DNA from: Diphasiastrum complanatum | Lineage: Eukaryota; Streptophyta; Lycopodiopsida; Lycopodiales; Lycopodiaceae | NCBI GenBank assembly: GCA_029204225.1 | Contig: CM055111.1 | Span: forward strand, 8,630,864-8,694,863 | Direction: 5' to 3' | DNA length: 64,000 nt | In this document: piece by piece, positions 1 to 12,800 of the stretch | Numbering within the stretch: the stretch's first letter is position 1 | Layout: each line of letters starts with the position of its first letter | The notes under the pieces: model-generated | What the model was told of the DNA's origin: nothing | Database searches by the model: none | What the model saw: the letters and a program-made list of their open reading frames with translations, nothing else | Made by a program: the position numbers and the translations under genes

Positions 1-782
1 AGTCGACATTGAGTGATTAAATTAGAGGAATCTCGAGTGTGGGACATTCACATACATCGATATAAATAGCTCATGTTTGACGCTTATGCTGTGATTTTTG
101 TCCTTGTCATTGGACATAGATCATCGAGTAACTAATGTCAACCAATCTCAACTTCAGAACATTCCAATTACTGAAGTTCAATCTCTCATGGATAGAATTG
201 GTTGCTATCACTTGAACTAGCTAAAACTATTGTCACTTGGCATGGCTAATTGAGTGATCAAATTAAACCAATATCAAGTGCAGTACATTCAGATTGATTA
301 AGTTTGGTGGCATTGAATCACATCACAAGATAGATCAAATTTGATGTCCATGACCCAAGATAGCTCAATTTTCACCCTTATAAATCAAAATTTTCCCATA
401 GCGTCTCTTAACAATAGGTGATTGAGAGAATAGTTTCCATTGAATCAGGTGCTCAATGATGTCCAACAACTCAATAATTTGACATGGCTCGTTGAAAGTC
501 TAGAAAATGGGCTTGGTTCAAGCTGGAGTGAGGAAGTTGCCATGTGAGCAAAATCAGCTTGCACAATGGCAAATAACTATGGTCAGAAGTGGCTAATGAT
601 TCAAATAACTATGGTCAGAAGTGGCATCTGGTTCAACTTCTATAGAATGTGCACAACCTACTTCTAACCTACATAGAATGTCTAGAAGGGTGTGGTGAAC
701 ATGCTCGTCTTACTGTGGTGGTGGAAAAATGGTTCCTCCTTCCACTTTCAGCAGGCACCAATCACTTCAACAAAAATATGGC
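1..782 (+). repeat. Terminal repeat copy A of a Tnp2-like transposon
   Basis: About 780 bp of AT-rich non-coding DNA that recurs at 33638-34320 (direct) and 55166-55935 (inverted) with only scattered differences. It contains a short internal tandem repeat: the motif aataactatggtcagaagtgg occurs twice about 36 bp apart near 568 and 604, and the duplication is kept in the other copies. Copy A is followed directly by transposase-like coding DNA, so it is probably the 5' terminal or leader region of that element. The left end may lie outside the window. Confidence 0.75.
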
Positions 783-814
783 CATTATTGAAGATGTGGC
801 ATAACAAAGAGTGA

Positions 815-1855
815 TGGTTGGGGAAAGACCTGAAAGAACACCCTGAACAAATAAACAAATTTTGGGATGGTGAAAAGTGTAGAGCAACACAACAATTTTG
901 GGATCCAAACTCATTTTATGAACTGCCAATAGTTTGGAAAAAGCCTTACTGCAAAAAGAGTTATGCAGCGTTTGCCAACAAGTCTCAGGCACTCCAAGAT
1001 GGTTGGAATGGAAAACTATATGAATTTTCATGCAAAAAGTGTCGTTCTTCTATTCGGTGTGAAATGAATATGTGCAAGGTAAGCTATATGACCCATTTGC
1101 ATTGAGATAGTGATTTGTTTTCGTTTTTTTTTTGTAAAATGTTGCATATAATGGGAATTATGTGTAATCTGGTAGGGTGATCCTCGCAACTTTGCTTTGC
1201 TTTTGCATTGGGATGGTTTTCAAGCATCTTGAACAAAGCAGAGGGATTGTGGTGTGATTGAAATCAGCATTCTTAATTCTGGAAAAAGCCCTACCAAAAA
1301 AATTCTACTAGTTTTGTTCATTCCTTTCAGTTGCAAGAAGCTTATTAAAAGCTCGGTTGATATCCTTAGGGCTTTCATGAAACCACTTGTGGATAAATTG
1401 GAGTATCTTTTTGTAAGTGGAGCTGAGCTATACTACAACTATCCTCCCGACGATATTTTTGGCTATTCGTCAAGAATTTCCAGGCATTGTCAACTACATG
1501 CCATGTCGATGATGGTAATAGGCAATCATCCTGCCCAATGTAAAACTGGTCTCCTCAAAGATGGTGACCAAGCTAAAGCTCAAGCTACCTTTGAAAATCA
1601 GCCTGAAAACTGTATAGGGCACTATTTCTATGGTGGAAATAGATATCAAGCCAAATATCCTCCAACCAAGCGACTAATTTCTGAAATGGTAGAGGCCTTA
1701 TCTCGATCAAAGAGGGCATGTACCCAAGCTTAAAAAGAAGAAATACTAAGAGGTGCTGGACTATTAGGAGAGTCAACTCTTTAAAGGTTGTATGAATTGT
1801 ATGGCTTCAATCTATCAATAGATTTGGTTTATGATGTCACGCACATCTTTCTCAT
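815..1855 (+). pseudogene. Broken Tnp2-like (CACTA-type) transposase fragment
   Basis: Exon 1 (about 815-1078) ends with AAG/GTAAGC and continues in phase at 1176 after a 97-bp GT-AG intron. Exon 2 reads GDPRNFALLLHWDGFQAS, then an in-frame TGA at 1230 (probably CGA to TGA), then an open stretch to a TAA at about 1731 and a further stop near 1785, all in one frame. The order of segments resembles plant Tnp2 transposases (Transposase_21 family): a WDGF block, a hydrophobic block before AFMKPLVDKLEYLF, a stretch matching the 'GNLSGW' region in position, and LYELYGFNLSIDLVYDV, which parallels the usual YGFDPVxDLVxD block. Exon 1 holds Cys pairs (CKKC, CEMNMC) that could bind zinc. There is no ATG at the start of exon 1 and a stop lies just upstream, so the 5' part is missing or in another exon. 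Family assignment rests on remembered consensus only. The gene is clearly dead. Confidence 0.5.
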
Positions 1856-3800
1856 TCAAAGGCAAATGCGATAATTCAATATTTAGAATCTGGACTGCAT
1901 GCACCACTCATCAAGAGCATCCAAAGTGTGATTATTGACTCATTTTTCATCCTCCGCGTGTCCCACACATAGCTCGTCCAATGCAAGTCTGCTATCTTTC
2001 CCAATGGCTTCCAACTGGCACCACCTTGCACTTCCATCACCTATGACCGCCAATATGTGTGTACCTCCAAGCTAGCCCATATTGCCCTCCACACGGGAGA
2101 TTTCCAGGCTACAGATGCGTGTGTCAATGCAGCTATCACCTGGCTCGACAATGCCACTGTCGATCATACCTGTGAGAGCGTTCCCCCAAAACGCCACTTG
2201 ATGTTGGTTGGTTCGAACCCCAAGAGTTGAACCTGATCACACGAATTTCTCACCTGTAACTGGCATACCATGCCTACCTCTCACCTGTGATTGCTTGCCC
2301 TCTCAAAATTGTCGCCAATGATGAGTAATCACATCGCCAAACTGCACTTCCGTCACCAATACTAGCTTTCTCCACATAATTCCACTACCATTCGCCCCCA
2401 TACTGCATTTACCGCCTCCAAACGCCTTGTTACCCTATCAAGAGTAAGTAATAATGATTCTGAAGCGATAATGCCTCATTGTACTGCTTGTAGCAGATTT
2501 CACTAGCCAAATTTTTTCCCGAATTTGGCCCTACAATACCCAAATAGCGAATGTAGCCCATCACTAGGTCACCGGCACTCCGCTCGATAAAATGGTGACG
2601 AAAATACCTCAAAATGCCTTTCTCCCTGTCTGTGATGTCACTCTGTCTGCTGGCTCTGAGCAACCAGTTTCAAGCGTCATTTTGGCTCATGGATGGCCAA
2701 AATAGGTTCATTCTAGCCAAAGTTATCCCTTTCCAAAGAGTGACTTGCAAATTTGAACTATTTCTTCAAAAAGGAGAATTTTAATGCACTAAGGTCCAAC
2801 TTGGACTGCGGGTCCCTTCATGCACTTCAACATGAAAATTTTTAATAAAGAATTTTCACCTTTGGCCTTCAGCTCTTCATGGGCCCTCTTCCTTTCAATC
2901 TAATGGTAAGCCCCCATCTGACGGCCGATATAGCTCCTTGAGCTTCCAATCATAGTCGTTTATTATCTATCTTCATGATGGAATGGATGTATGCCTCCTC
3001 GCGCACCAAACTAAATTCCTTGGGGCAGCAAGACACTCAAACGCGCTAATGCATCATCACCCTCAGCACGCGTTGCCTCATTGCTTCATGGCTGACAATG
3101 GTCTCTTAGCCACTCCTTGGCAGCACCACGGCGCCCTACTGTGGCTTCTTATAGATCCAAAAACAACTTCCTATTGAGAAAGATCCACACTTTTTGATCT
3201 GTAAACCCTGGTTGAGCAAGCTTTTATAGCTTCTGAGAAATGGGAATTGCTCCTACTGTGCTTCTTGGCTGACCACATCCTCTTATGATTAGTTTGGCCT
3301 TAGTAAAACCTTCCTAGGTAGCAATTTATAGTGCCCAATTCCATCAACCGTAGAGAAAGATTCGTAGTTTTTCGATTATTCAAAAAACTAGACCACTGTA
3401 GCTAGTTCTCCGAACTGCTTCTTTCCCTTCACAGTAAATGGATTTCAAAATTCTCTTAGCCCTGAGTTTCCACTACCCTGCTCCACCTTTCAATTTGCTT
3501 CACTCAGTAATTGACGGATTACCGAAGAAGTTCTAGCCAATTTTTCGTCAGAGCCATTTTTCGAAGCAACTCACCGTTTTAAGCAATTTTTCAGAATTCT
3601 TCCAAGAATTCTCTTACAACGATCGTCTTGATCTTCCCCGAAGCTCTGATCGAAGGAACTTTGTTGTCTTATGCCATCCGGACTGTCGATACCCCGTATG
3701 GAGTCCTCTCTCCTGAGATGCTCTGAGTGCTATTTCTCCTGGTGAAAGACGCTATCCCATAGCTCCACTGGATCATGCATACCTGCATCACTCTGTAGCT
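1856..3800. other. No gene recognised; old repeat-like DNA
   Basis: About 1.9 kb without a coding signal I can support. Short open frames here (for example 2430-2663 minus and 2983-3177 plus) lack any recognisable motif. The right end (about 3440-3800) looks like the leader of a retroelement, because it runs into a primer-binding site and LTR on the minus strand. Confidence 0.5.
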
Positions 3801-4258
3801 CTGATATCAAGTTGAAATTCTGCTAGGATCTAGTGCAATATGCAGATCACATCACACAATCACCATAGCCACTCCTCACAAGCTCTCAAAGATGGCACAA
3901 CAAAAGTTAAGTCTATTATGAAGAAACACTGTACATATAGCAAAGCCCCAAACTGCATGGGCTCAACAGGTGCCACTAAACTGGCCTACCACCTGCCAAA
4001 CTAGAGTTAGGCCCAATATGGCCATATATATTGACAAACCCAGGACATGCCCTTGAGTATAGCATAATGAGCTCAAAATCACTGTACAGGCTAATTTCTT
4101 CCTACGTGTGGCTACCCGGCTAACCCAAGTAGTCATCTACGGGATCAGTGCCCGATCAATATATCCTAACGGGTCACGTCCCGATCACACTCATATACAG
4201 TAAACCAAATAAACTGTACAATAATTACATCATCACATTTAGAGCTTATAGTAATGAA
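3801..4258 (-). mobile_element. LTR with primer-binding site (minus strand)
   Basis: On the minus strand the sequence TTTCA-ACTTGATATCAGAGCT marks the end of an LTR followed by a primer-binding site that resembles the tRNA-iMet type (TGGTATCAGAGC) with a few changes. The LTR body extends rightwards from 3813 for about 445 bp and stops where gypsy RT sequence begins near 4264. I could not find its partner LTR, so it is a solo or truncated LTR. Confidence 0.5.
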
Positions 4259-4263
4259 TAAGA

Positions 4264-5913
4264 TCACAAGCTGATTTCTAACTCTTTCTTACTAACAAGG
4301 AGAACATGGGCACCAAAAGGGCTGTGACTAGGAACAATGAGACCCTGATCTAACAAGGCAGTAATATGGAGCTCAAGCTCATCACGTTCAGATCGAGACA
4401 TACGATAAGGGGGGACGAGAAGGAGGACTAGAACCAGGACGCAAGTCAATATGATGGTTCACATCACATTATGGTGGTAGCATCGTAGGTTCTGAAAAGA
4501 CAGAAACATACTGATGTAATAATTCAGAGATCACCTGAGGAATAACTGTTGGAGTACATACTGGAGGAACTGGTATTGCCCGCTGAACACATAATAAGAC
4601 TGCACAATGAGCCTTTGACAAACTGTGAATAAACTGCTTCCCGGTAACACACTGAAAGTCTCCCTAAGAATCAATGCCAACAAGTGAGTGTGTGACTGCA
4701 TCATGTACAAATGTCAATGTCTGCTGTGTCAAGTCCAGTGTAACGGCTCCAAGAGATGCAAACCAATCAGCACCAAGGATAAGATCATAACGCTCCATAG
4801 GAATAATGTAAAGATCTTTCTATCCAAATAATCTCCAATGCGGTATGGTAAACGCTGAAACATCTGAGAACTAGAAAAAGAATGGGAACTGACAACCTCA
4901 ACTATGAAAGGCTGTGAAGCAGGAATAGGTGAAGCACGAATCCAACTAGTGATATAACTGTTAATAAAAGAATGAGTGCTGCCAGTATCAATTGAAGCAA
5001 TATACTCACAACTTGTAATACGTACACGTAACCAAATGGAGCGAGGACCAGGACGCCCTGTCCAAGTAGCATAGCCAAGCTGAGCATGGCAAGTAGCAGG
5101 AAGTAAATCAGGCCCAACAATGTAACGAGAATTAAGCTCAGTGGGCTGTAGATCTGTGAAAAGATAAGAAAGATCCATAAACTGATCTGTATAAGAAAAA
5201 AGATCACTGGTCTGAGTGAGACTATTGAATGTATCATGTTGGGATCAATCATAGCATGACGGAGTTCACGGTGAAAAGTATGCCATAAATGGAGCCCTTT
5301 TCGATCAGGATCAACTCTATAAACTCGCCACCATGTGGTGGCGCGTCCATCTAAATGTAAAGCAGCCAACTGGATCTTCTGAGGATCAATCTTAGGGTAG
5401 ATCTGAAAATATGTGTCAAGCTTGGCAAACCAATTCTCTAATAAGTTCCCATCAGAGAAACCAGAATAGGTAGCAAGTTGGACCCTATCACGAAATTCTC
5501 GAGTAAAGTGTGGCTCAGGAAGTGGGGGACGTGAAAAGAAACCAGGAGGTGGATTAGGTGGAATGAACGGTCCACCACTAGGCTGACTAGCAGAGGAAGA
5601 TGGAAATCCAAGTGGAGGGGGAGTCCCAAATAATAGGAGCTTTACTAGGACCATGAGGCTATATAGAATCAATCTGTGATTGCATAGTAGCAAAGCCGGT
5701 CATAATGGTATCGAAGCGAAGAACGAGGCCAGGGGTCTCATCCATGTGATGAAACTGATTGAATAAGGTTTCTTGAGTAGTCTCACTCAGGGTAGGTGAA
5801 TGTGCCATAATGATAGTGGAAGGAATAGACAAAAACTTGAGAGACGGACTCTTGTAATCACCCCAAATTAGTCTATTAAAACCACTATTATCACAACTAA
5901 GAAAGGACAACAA
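4264..5913 (-). pseudogene. Ty3/gypsy gag-protease-RT fragment
   Basis: Degenerate gypsy polyprotein read right to left. Gag lies at about 5913-5250: a proline-rich stretch (GGPFIPPNPPPGFFSRPPLP) precedes a retrotrans_gag-like block with LATYSGFSDGNLLENWFAKL and ATTWW. The protease lies at about 5110-4729, with the catalytic IDTGSTHSFI. The start of reverse transcriptase follows at 4449-4264 (LLDQGLIVPSHSPFGAHVLLVSKK in other elements' position), then the match stops abruptly. Everything from RT palm to integrase is missing. Frames change several times. Its own PBS and LTR lie to the right at 6492 and beyond. Confidence 0.8.
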
Positions 5914-6491
5914 TCAGCAAATGAAAAAAGTGAAAATGAAGGCTGTAAAAAAATGCGCTGGATAGCCAAGAGGCAAGTGACAAATTGGAATATCTAACGG
6001 AGTCGAAATTTCATGAAATTTGGTTGAGGATGGGTGATGGACAGCCTGCAAACAAGGTGTGAAAAATGGCCACAAATAGAGACAAAAACGGACGAAAGTG
6101 ACAAGTATGAAACAGCTGGACAGCCTGCAAACAAAAATAAGAGAGGGCTGAAAATGGAAAGAGGAACAGATGAAAGAGATGAGGGAATTGGGCGCTGGAA
6201 AGCCTACAAACAAGCTAAAAATGGGTGATGGAGGGTTGGAACTTGGGCGCCAGAAATAATTTGCCCAGATTTTTTTTTTTCTGGCCACCAAATTTAGCGG
6301 AAGTACTTCCGCTAACTATCCGCTAAAGCTCCGCCAAGGAAAATGCTCTAATGGGAGCTGGTCCTCCTCCAAACTGTGCTGAATGTTGCTGAAGCAAAGA
6401 GACGAAAGCCCTCAACAAAAAGAGAAAAATCAACAAGGAAAATGGGCCCCCAATCAGAAAATCAGACCTGAAATTCAGCAATCAGGAAAGT

Positions 6492-7060
6492 GCTCTGATA
6501 CCAAGTTGCGAATAGAGCCACAGCTGATCTAGAGCTAAGCTATGAAAGCATCACATAAACAAGACTTAAGTTATGAAAGCAGCACATAAGCAAGACTTAA
6601 CCCTAGAAAGCAGGAAAGGAGGCTAAAGAGAGAGATCAATATCATCAGCTGAATGGCAAATGACACAGTTTCCCTACTTATAGCCAAGAGAAAGCCTTAA
6701 ACAGAAGCTTCCGTTGGCTAGGGCCCAACTAGGAGGGAAAATAATGCACCCTCCAAGAAGGCCCCCACTCTCCAGTAATATGTCTAATAATGAATAATAA
6801 GGCCAAGGCCAACCATATAGTCTAAGTGTCACTAATGAATAAAAAAGGGCCCAAGGCCTGCTTATGCACAAAGTAAAGTAAATGTAAATGGATGCGGTGA
6901 ATGTAATGAGCTGAGTCCATAACTATGTCACCAATTTTTAAGAGTATAAACATTAACAAGGAATTATGTATAGAATAAGTTTCATAAGGACATAAACAAT
7001 GAGATCCTAAAAGCCATAACACCAATAGGTTGAGGAAGAATAGCGCCAATACCTACAACG
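6492..7060 (-). mobile_element. 5' LTR and PBS of the gypsy fragment
   Basis: Plus-strand gctctgataccaagttgcg at 6492-6510 reads on the minus strand as an LTR ending in CGCA followed by a TGGTATCAGAGC primer site. The LTR runs right from about 6507. A minus-strand TATA-like TATAAGTAGG sits at about 6675. The right LTR limit is not clear; I place it near 7060 by loss of character. Confidence 0.6.
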
Positions 7061-8145
7061 GTAGTGTTGTCTCAACAAAAAGTTTATGATCAAAATTAGG
7101 TCTAGCTATAATAGGAGCCCATAAATAGAAAAAATTTTATTGAAAAATAATATGCTTTCGTTATAACACATCTAAATGATGAGCAACAATAACAAAGTCA
7201 AGAACACACTTATGTACATGCATAGCAAGATTGAGAAAAATATGAAGCTCATAAACATCACATGCCTAAGGCCAACTCTATATGGCTGCAACTTTGGAGA
7301 GATCCACACGAGCAAATCCATTAGAAACCAAAATTTCAAGAAATTTTCGTTTATGTCACAACTTAGCCTCCCTTGAGCTACACCATCAGGTCTATACTCT
7401 CGTCAACCACCAATTCCATTATGGAGTCCTTTGTATCCCTCATTCTTTATATAGCGGTTTGCAAAACCTCTTTAATGCACATTTTTCCCAAATAAGGAGT
7501 CTTTACGATATTAAAAAATATCTGTGTTTAGAGCTTAAAGCAAATCTCATAAAATCAATATTTGAAGTTAAATCTGGGATATTTTGCTACTATCCAGGAA
7601 ATGTCAAATCTAAAAATAGTTCAAGATCTACACTGTAATAGTAATATGAAAGAATTTACCACCTATACCAAAGGTGAGGTTGCCTGTCAAAATTCAAAGC
7701 AAGGTGAAGTTTGGTGCGTGGATGTTACCATTTTGAAGCTAATGAAGCAATCAACTAATGCATCCAAGACTTCACTTCACATACATGTTGGTGTGGAAAA
7801 TGTTCTCATACCCCCAATGCAAGGCAAATTATGTGTGCGTAAAATGTAATCACAATGCAATATGTTGAGCTATAGTTTTGAGCTAAATTGGGTTAAAGAT
7901 TAGAGTTGCTCTCTGCTTTGCATGCAATAGGGAAACACTGAGGCTTTTTAGCCCTATGCTACTCATCTAATCTTCAAATGGAACAACCCTTGATGATGTA
8001 GTGGGAAAGTCTATTTAGTGGCATTTGCACTAAGCTCAACAACCATTGCTACAATAGATGTCTATTCAAGCTTGTCAGGTTAATGTCATTCGTAAGCCCT
8101 TCCTAATCTATATGTGGTTAAAAATTGTTGTTTTATGTATGAGTA
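7061..8145. other. AT-rich DNA, nothing recognised
   Basis: No motif supports any of the short open frames here (7176-7376, 7282-7638, 7562-7849). The region sits between a gypsy LTR and a copia fragment and is probably retroelement debris. Confidence 0.5.
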
Positions 8146-8408
8146 GGCCAAGGGAGTAAAATGTTGGGAGGATGCGATGCAAGATGAGTATGACTCACTC
8201 ATGAAGAACCAGATTTGGGTTCTTGTTGATATTTCTCATGGGAAGAAGGCAATTGGTTCTAAATGGGTATACAAAATCAAGTATAAGGTAGATGGTACCC
8301 TTGAAAGGTACAAGGCAAGGCTTGTTGCCAAAGGCTATGCTCAACAAAAGGGGATTGATTATGAGGAGACTTTTTCTCCTACTGCTCGGATGACTACCAT
8401 TGCCAGTA
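8146..8408 (+). pseudogene. Ty1/copia RT N-terminal fragment
   Basis: The frame reads a typical copia RT start: MQDEYDSLMKNQIW, then KKAIGSKWVYKIKYKVDG, RYKARLVAKGYAQQKGIDYEE and FSPTARMTTIA. The match ends at about 8408 within one codon context and runs on without a stop into gypsy gag sequence, giving a fused open frame to 8494. The RT palm, YVDD box and RNase H are absent. Confidence 0.85.
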
Positions 8409-9528
8409 TGCAACGATTCACATGGGGAACCGGTCCTCGGATGCATACTTGCAAGATTTTCAGGAGGTATATTCTTGTTTTGCTACAAGAATAGATCCTG
8501 CTTTAGTCAAGTTGCATTTTATTTTGGGATTGCCCAAAGACTTTCGACTCGAAGTAAGGAGGAACCAGCCTCAAACTCTCGAGGATGTTGTTCGCTATGC
8601 TAAGCTATACGATGATACTCGTGTAGTAGCTAAGCCTGAGCCTATTGGCCAACCCGAAGAAAAGGGTAAAAGACATTCTTTTCGAAGAAAGGAAAATAAA
8701 AAGTGAAGGGTTCTCCCTTGGAATCGAGTGGATCAAAGAAATGATCCTCGATGGACCAAGAAACCTTCGCAAAGGCCAGGAGTGACAATTATGCTTCAAT
8801 TGCATGGAACCGGGTCATGTTGCAAAGGAGTGCCTGAAGAAAAGGAAAAATGTTAAAGGGGCTTCCTTTAAGGGGCCAGGTAACTCTACCATTTCAAGCA
8901 TTGACCTAACCTTTGCTAATAATTCTAGTTGTGAGCATTGTTGTTTTAATATGGCAGTTTTTGGTCCCCACGATCTTATTCGGATGAATGGGACCGTTGG
9001 AGGCCAAGTCGTAACAATATTATTTGACAATGGTTCAACAAATATTTTTTATTGAGTCTAAGTTATTGTAGAAATTAAAGGTGGAAACAAAGCAAAGTGA
9101 CCATCGCTATGTGCTAAAGCTGGCCATGGGAGCAGAGAGCCAAGTTTGGGCCCGAATAGTCCCACGTCTTCTTGTACAAATTCAAGGATATAAGGGTAAA
9201 TTAGATTTCCATGTAATGAATTTGGATAAAGTAGACATCATACCTGGGTAAGGCGTGGTTCTATGAGAGGAAGGAGTCGTTAAAGAAAAACTATGTAACC
9301 CACAGTTTGTCGTTCTACATAACGACTCTCTCATTGAATTGAATGGAAATGTGGATATTTCTTCTCCTTATATGTTTTCTTCTTTGGAAACTGTTAAATG
9401 TATGGATGTTGTTGATTATAATTCTTATTTATGTTGGTTGAAGGATTTCACTTACCATGAGGATGATAAATTTCAAGACCTAGCTATGGAGTATCTTAAC
9501 TTCAATACTAGATCAACTATGAAAGCTT
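8409..9528 (+). pseudogene. Ty3/gypsy gag-nucleocapsid-protease fragment
   Basis: Gag C-terminal part at 8422-8706 includes LHFILGLPKDFRLEVRRNQP and a basic tail. A CCHC zinc knuckle, CFNCMEPGHVAKEC, lies at about 8788-8830 and fits CX2CX4HX4C. The protease follows with LFDNGSTNIF near 9020-9050, where the usual D-S/T-G triad reads D-N-G. A stop occurs just after it and more stops follow; the same frame resumes at 9339-9530. RT and later domains are absent, and the fragment runs into LTR-like DNA. Confidence 0.8.
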
Positions 9529-9842
9529 GAGAAACTTAGCTATGGAAAACATCACATACAAGGGCATAAGCACCTCACAACACCAAAAGTTAGAAGAAGA
9601 AATGAATTGCTAGAGAGAGAGAGAGAGGGCGTGGGTCCTCCAAATCCCTTGTGAGGCAAGCACCTCAATTACATGCATGGAAAGTCTAGGTGTCAACCAT
9701 AGGAGTGAGCTACTTGGCCAAGTGGGCCACTTGCACTAATTTACTCAACTTACAAAAGGAGGGTCTCATGTATTTAGTTAATAACATGCCCCATGAGTTA
9801 TGTACAACTTACAACTTAATTAGTGCTTACCCAAGGGGGCTG
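9529..9842. repeat. LTR-like fragment between gypsy and copia pieces
   Basis: Non-coding stretch with ctatgaaagcttgagaaacttagctatgg-like wording (split by small differences) that echoes the gypsy LTR at 6507-6600, and a short GA run near 9611. It ends where copia RNase H-proximal sequence begins. Likely part of an LTR of the same or a related gypsy family. Confidence 0.4.
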
Positions 9843-12800
9843 TAACTTCAAATCATCCTGTCTACCATAGAGAATACCAAATCTCAAAGTGCCATGTATA
9901 TATCTGAGTATTCGCTTAGCAGCTTTCCAATGAATCTGCTTAGGCTTAGCCATAAACTGACTAACCATACTCACAACATAAGCAATATCTGGTCTTGTAG
10001 TAGTTAGATAGATTAAGCTTCCAACAAGCTTTCTATATAACGTCTCATCTACATCCTAATCTTCCTCAGCTTTAGTAAGCTTACATCCACTATCATATGG
10101 TGTAGAAGTAGGCTTGCACTCTGACATATTGATTTTTTCAAGAAGTTTATGAGCATATTTAGATTAAGAAATAAATAGTCCATGTGCTACTCTCCATACT
10201 CAATCCCAAGAAAATATTGTAGTGAACCAAGGTCTTTCATATCGAACTCTGATGAGAGATCTCTCTTGATTCCCTGAATCATACTATGATCTGATCTTGT
10301 AATAACAAGATCATCCACATACATCACTACAATAGCGATATGATTATCCCTGATCAAAACATAAAATGTATGCTCCGAACTACTTCTCTGAAAGCCAAGC
10401 TCCTCAAAGTATGTGTCAATCCTCATGTACCATGCCCTGGGTGCTTGCTTAAGTCCATATAGTGCCTTGTCCAAACTGCAAACCTTGTCTTCATCTCCTG
10501 CTACTATGTGTCCCTCTGGCTACTCCATGTAGACTTTTTCCTCTAGCAATCCATTCAGGAATGCACTCTTTACATCCATTTGTTGAATATCCCATCCAAA
10601 CTAAGCTCCCAATGATAAAACAGTCCTCATAGTAGTAGACCTAGCAACTGGTGCAAAATTTTCTCATAGTCAATCCCTTCATGTTGAGCATAACCTTTTG
10701 CCACCAATCTTTCCTTATGTTTATCTATAGAACCATCTGATTTGTACTTAGTTCTATAGACCCACTTGCATCCAATGGCCTTTTCACCTATAGGTAATTG
10801 AACAAGTCTCCAAGTCTTGTTCTTCATGATTGAGTCATACTCCTCAATCATAGCTTTCCTCCAAATATCCTCTTTTTCAACCTCTCTGAAAGTAGATGGA
10901 TCCTTGGTTTCTAATATTGTGGCCATAAATGCAAAATGTACATCCCCATCTTCATGATAATCCTCCTATGGAACCTCCTGTCGATCTTGATCTTCATATT
11001 GCTTTTCAAGTCTAGCTGATCTCCTAGTTCCATGCGCACTGGACTCTCCTTGTTCCATAATAGCACTATCTTTGATAGTTTCATAGTACTATCTAGGCAA
11101 TCTTCTAGCTTCTGATGTAGGATGTTTCCTGCCTGGTGAAGTAGGAGGTGAATAAGTATCCCATATACTTGATCTCTCCTTCCTCTTTCCTATCTCAACC
11201 AAAGTCACTCTAGGTTCTTGAATTGGCATAGGCGATACATGTGTCGATTCAGGTTCCTGTCATAACTCCTCACATAATATAGGGATTCCTCCATCTTGAT
11301 CCTTATCAAAATATATCTCTGTATCTTTATGAGCTGCTTCCTCATCAAAGACTACATCCTTACTTATGATTATTTTCTTACCCTCCAAGTCATATAACAT
11401 GTATCCCTTCCCTTGATTATCATAACCAAGAAATAAACACTTGGTCGCCTTAGAATCCAATTTGCTCCTTGAATCCTTAGGTATGTAGAAATAAGCAATA
11501 CTACCAAACACTCTCAAATGACTTACATTTGTCTTCCGATCCATGTAAGCTTCCTCTGGATTCTCTACAACCTTGGTAGTTCTTCATATGATGCTTGCCT
11601 AAGACACAACCTTCACAAACCTTGTGATCAGAAACGACTTGAGGTAAATCTGTAACCATGTTAAATTTCCTCAAGACTTGTAGACTTTTGTAATTTAGAT
11701 GTCCAAACCTCTCATGCCATAACTTACTCAATTTTCCAGTATCCGCAACACTTGCATGATGATCCAAAATCTAAGCTTGAAGTTTATACAACCACCTTGC
11801 AAGTATGCCCTCAGCTACTACTTCATTATTTTTCTTGTTGATGAGACATCGTTGTTCATCAAACTACACTACCATGTGTTGCTTTGCAATATTTGATACT
11901 GAGAGTAAGTTTTTTTTTATTCCTGGTACATAAAGCACATCCTTTATGTTTCCAATCTTCCCTGAAGGTAGTTGTAATTGTACTTTTCCAGCTTCCTTTA
12001 TATCATATGTGTAGTTGTCCCCCAACTTCACATTTGAGCCAGTCTTGCCTAGGTGTCATGTGCTTTGAAGCTCCTGAATCAATAAACCAATAGTCATCTT
12101 CCTTCGAGAAGCCACCACCAGAAGATGTCGATGCCAAAAACAACTCATATTCTTCAAGATCCAAAGCACTCAATTTTGCATTAGATGTTTTTTCAGCAAA
12201 ATTCCCATCCTGCTTTTTCTTAAGTTTGTTGTGCCAGCACTCCTTTGCATAATGTCCTGATTTTTTGCAAATTAGGCAGTCTCCTTTTCGAACCACTTTC
12301 TTTCCATCTTCTGACCGATTTAATTGATTCTCCTCCATATCTTGCTACTTCTTCTTCTTCTTCTTCTTCCCTTTGTCACCCTTCTTGGAACTTTGCTCTT
12401 GCTTCTTTGCCAAAAATGCTTATTCTCTGAAATTGTCCCCGTTGACAATATTTTGTCATCTCATTTCTTCCTGTAGTAAGATGGCATTTAGCTCATCGAA
12501 AGAGGGCCCCATGTGTCTTAACGATAGCATCATTACAAAGTTCTGATAGGCCAAAGGTAGACTATTAAGTACAATGGATACCAATACTAAATCTTGAACA
12601 CTTTATCCAACTGCAACAAGTTGCCCTCTCAGATCTTTCACTCGAGTAAAGTAGTCCGTTACTGATTCACCTATACCCATCTTCAATGTGTAAAGCTTAT
12701 TAGTCAAGAACAAGATCCATGACTGATTTACCATCTCATACAAGTTCTTCATTATATCCCAAGCCTCCTTGGGTCCAGTAGCATCTCTGATATGAGGTAT

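Noticed and set aside
2140-2222. Possible second SINE (tggctcgacaatgcc, ggttcgaaccc)
   Set aside because: A- and B-box-like words are about 65 bp apart, but no target duplication or second copy is visible.
5914-6291. 125-codon minus frame upstream of the gypsy gag
   Set aside because: It lies in the leader between PBS and gag, has no motif, and is hydrophobic in a way typical of T-rich non-coding DNA.
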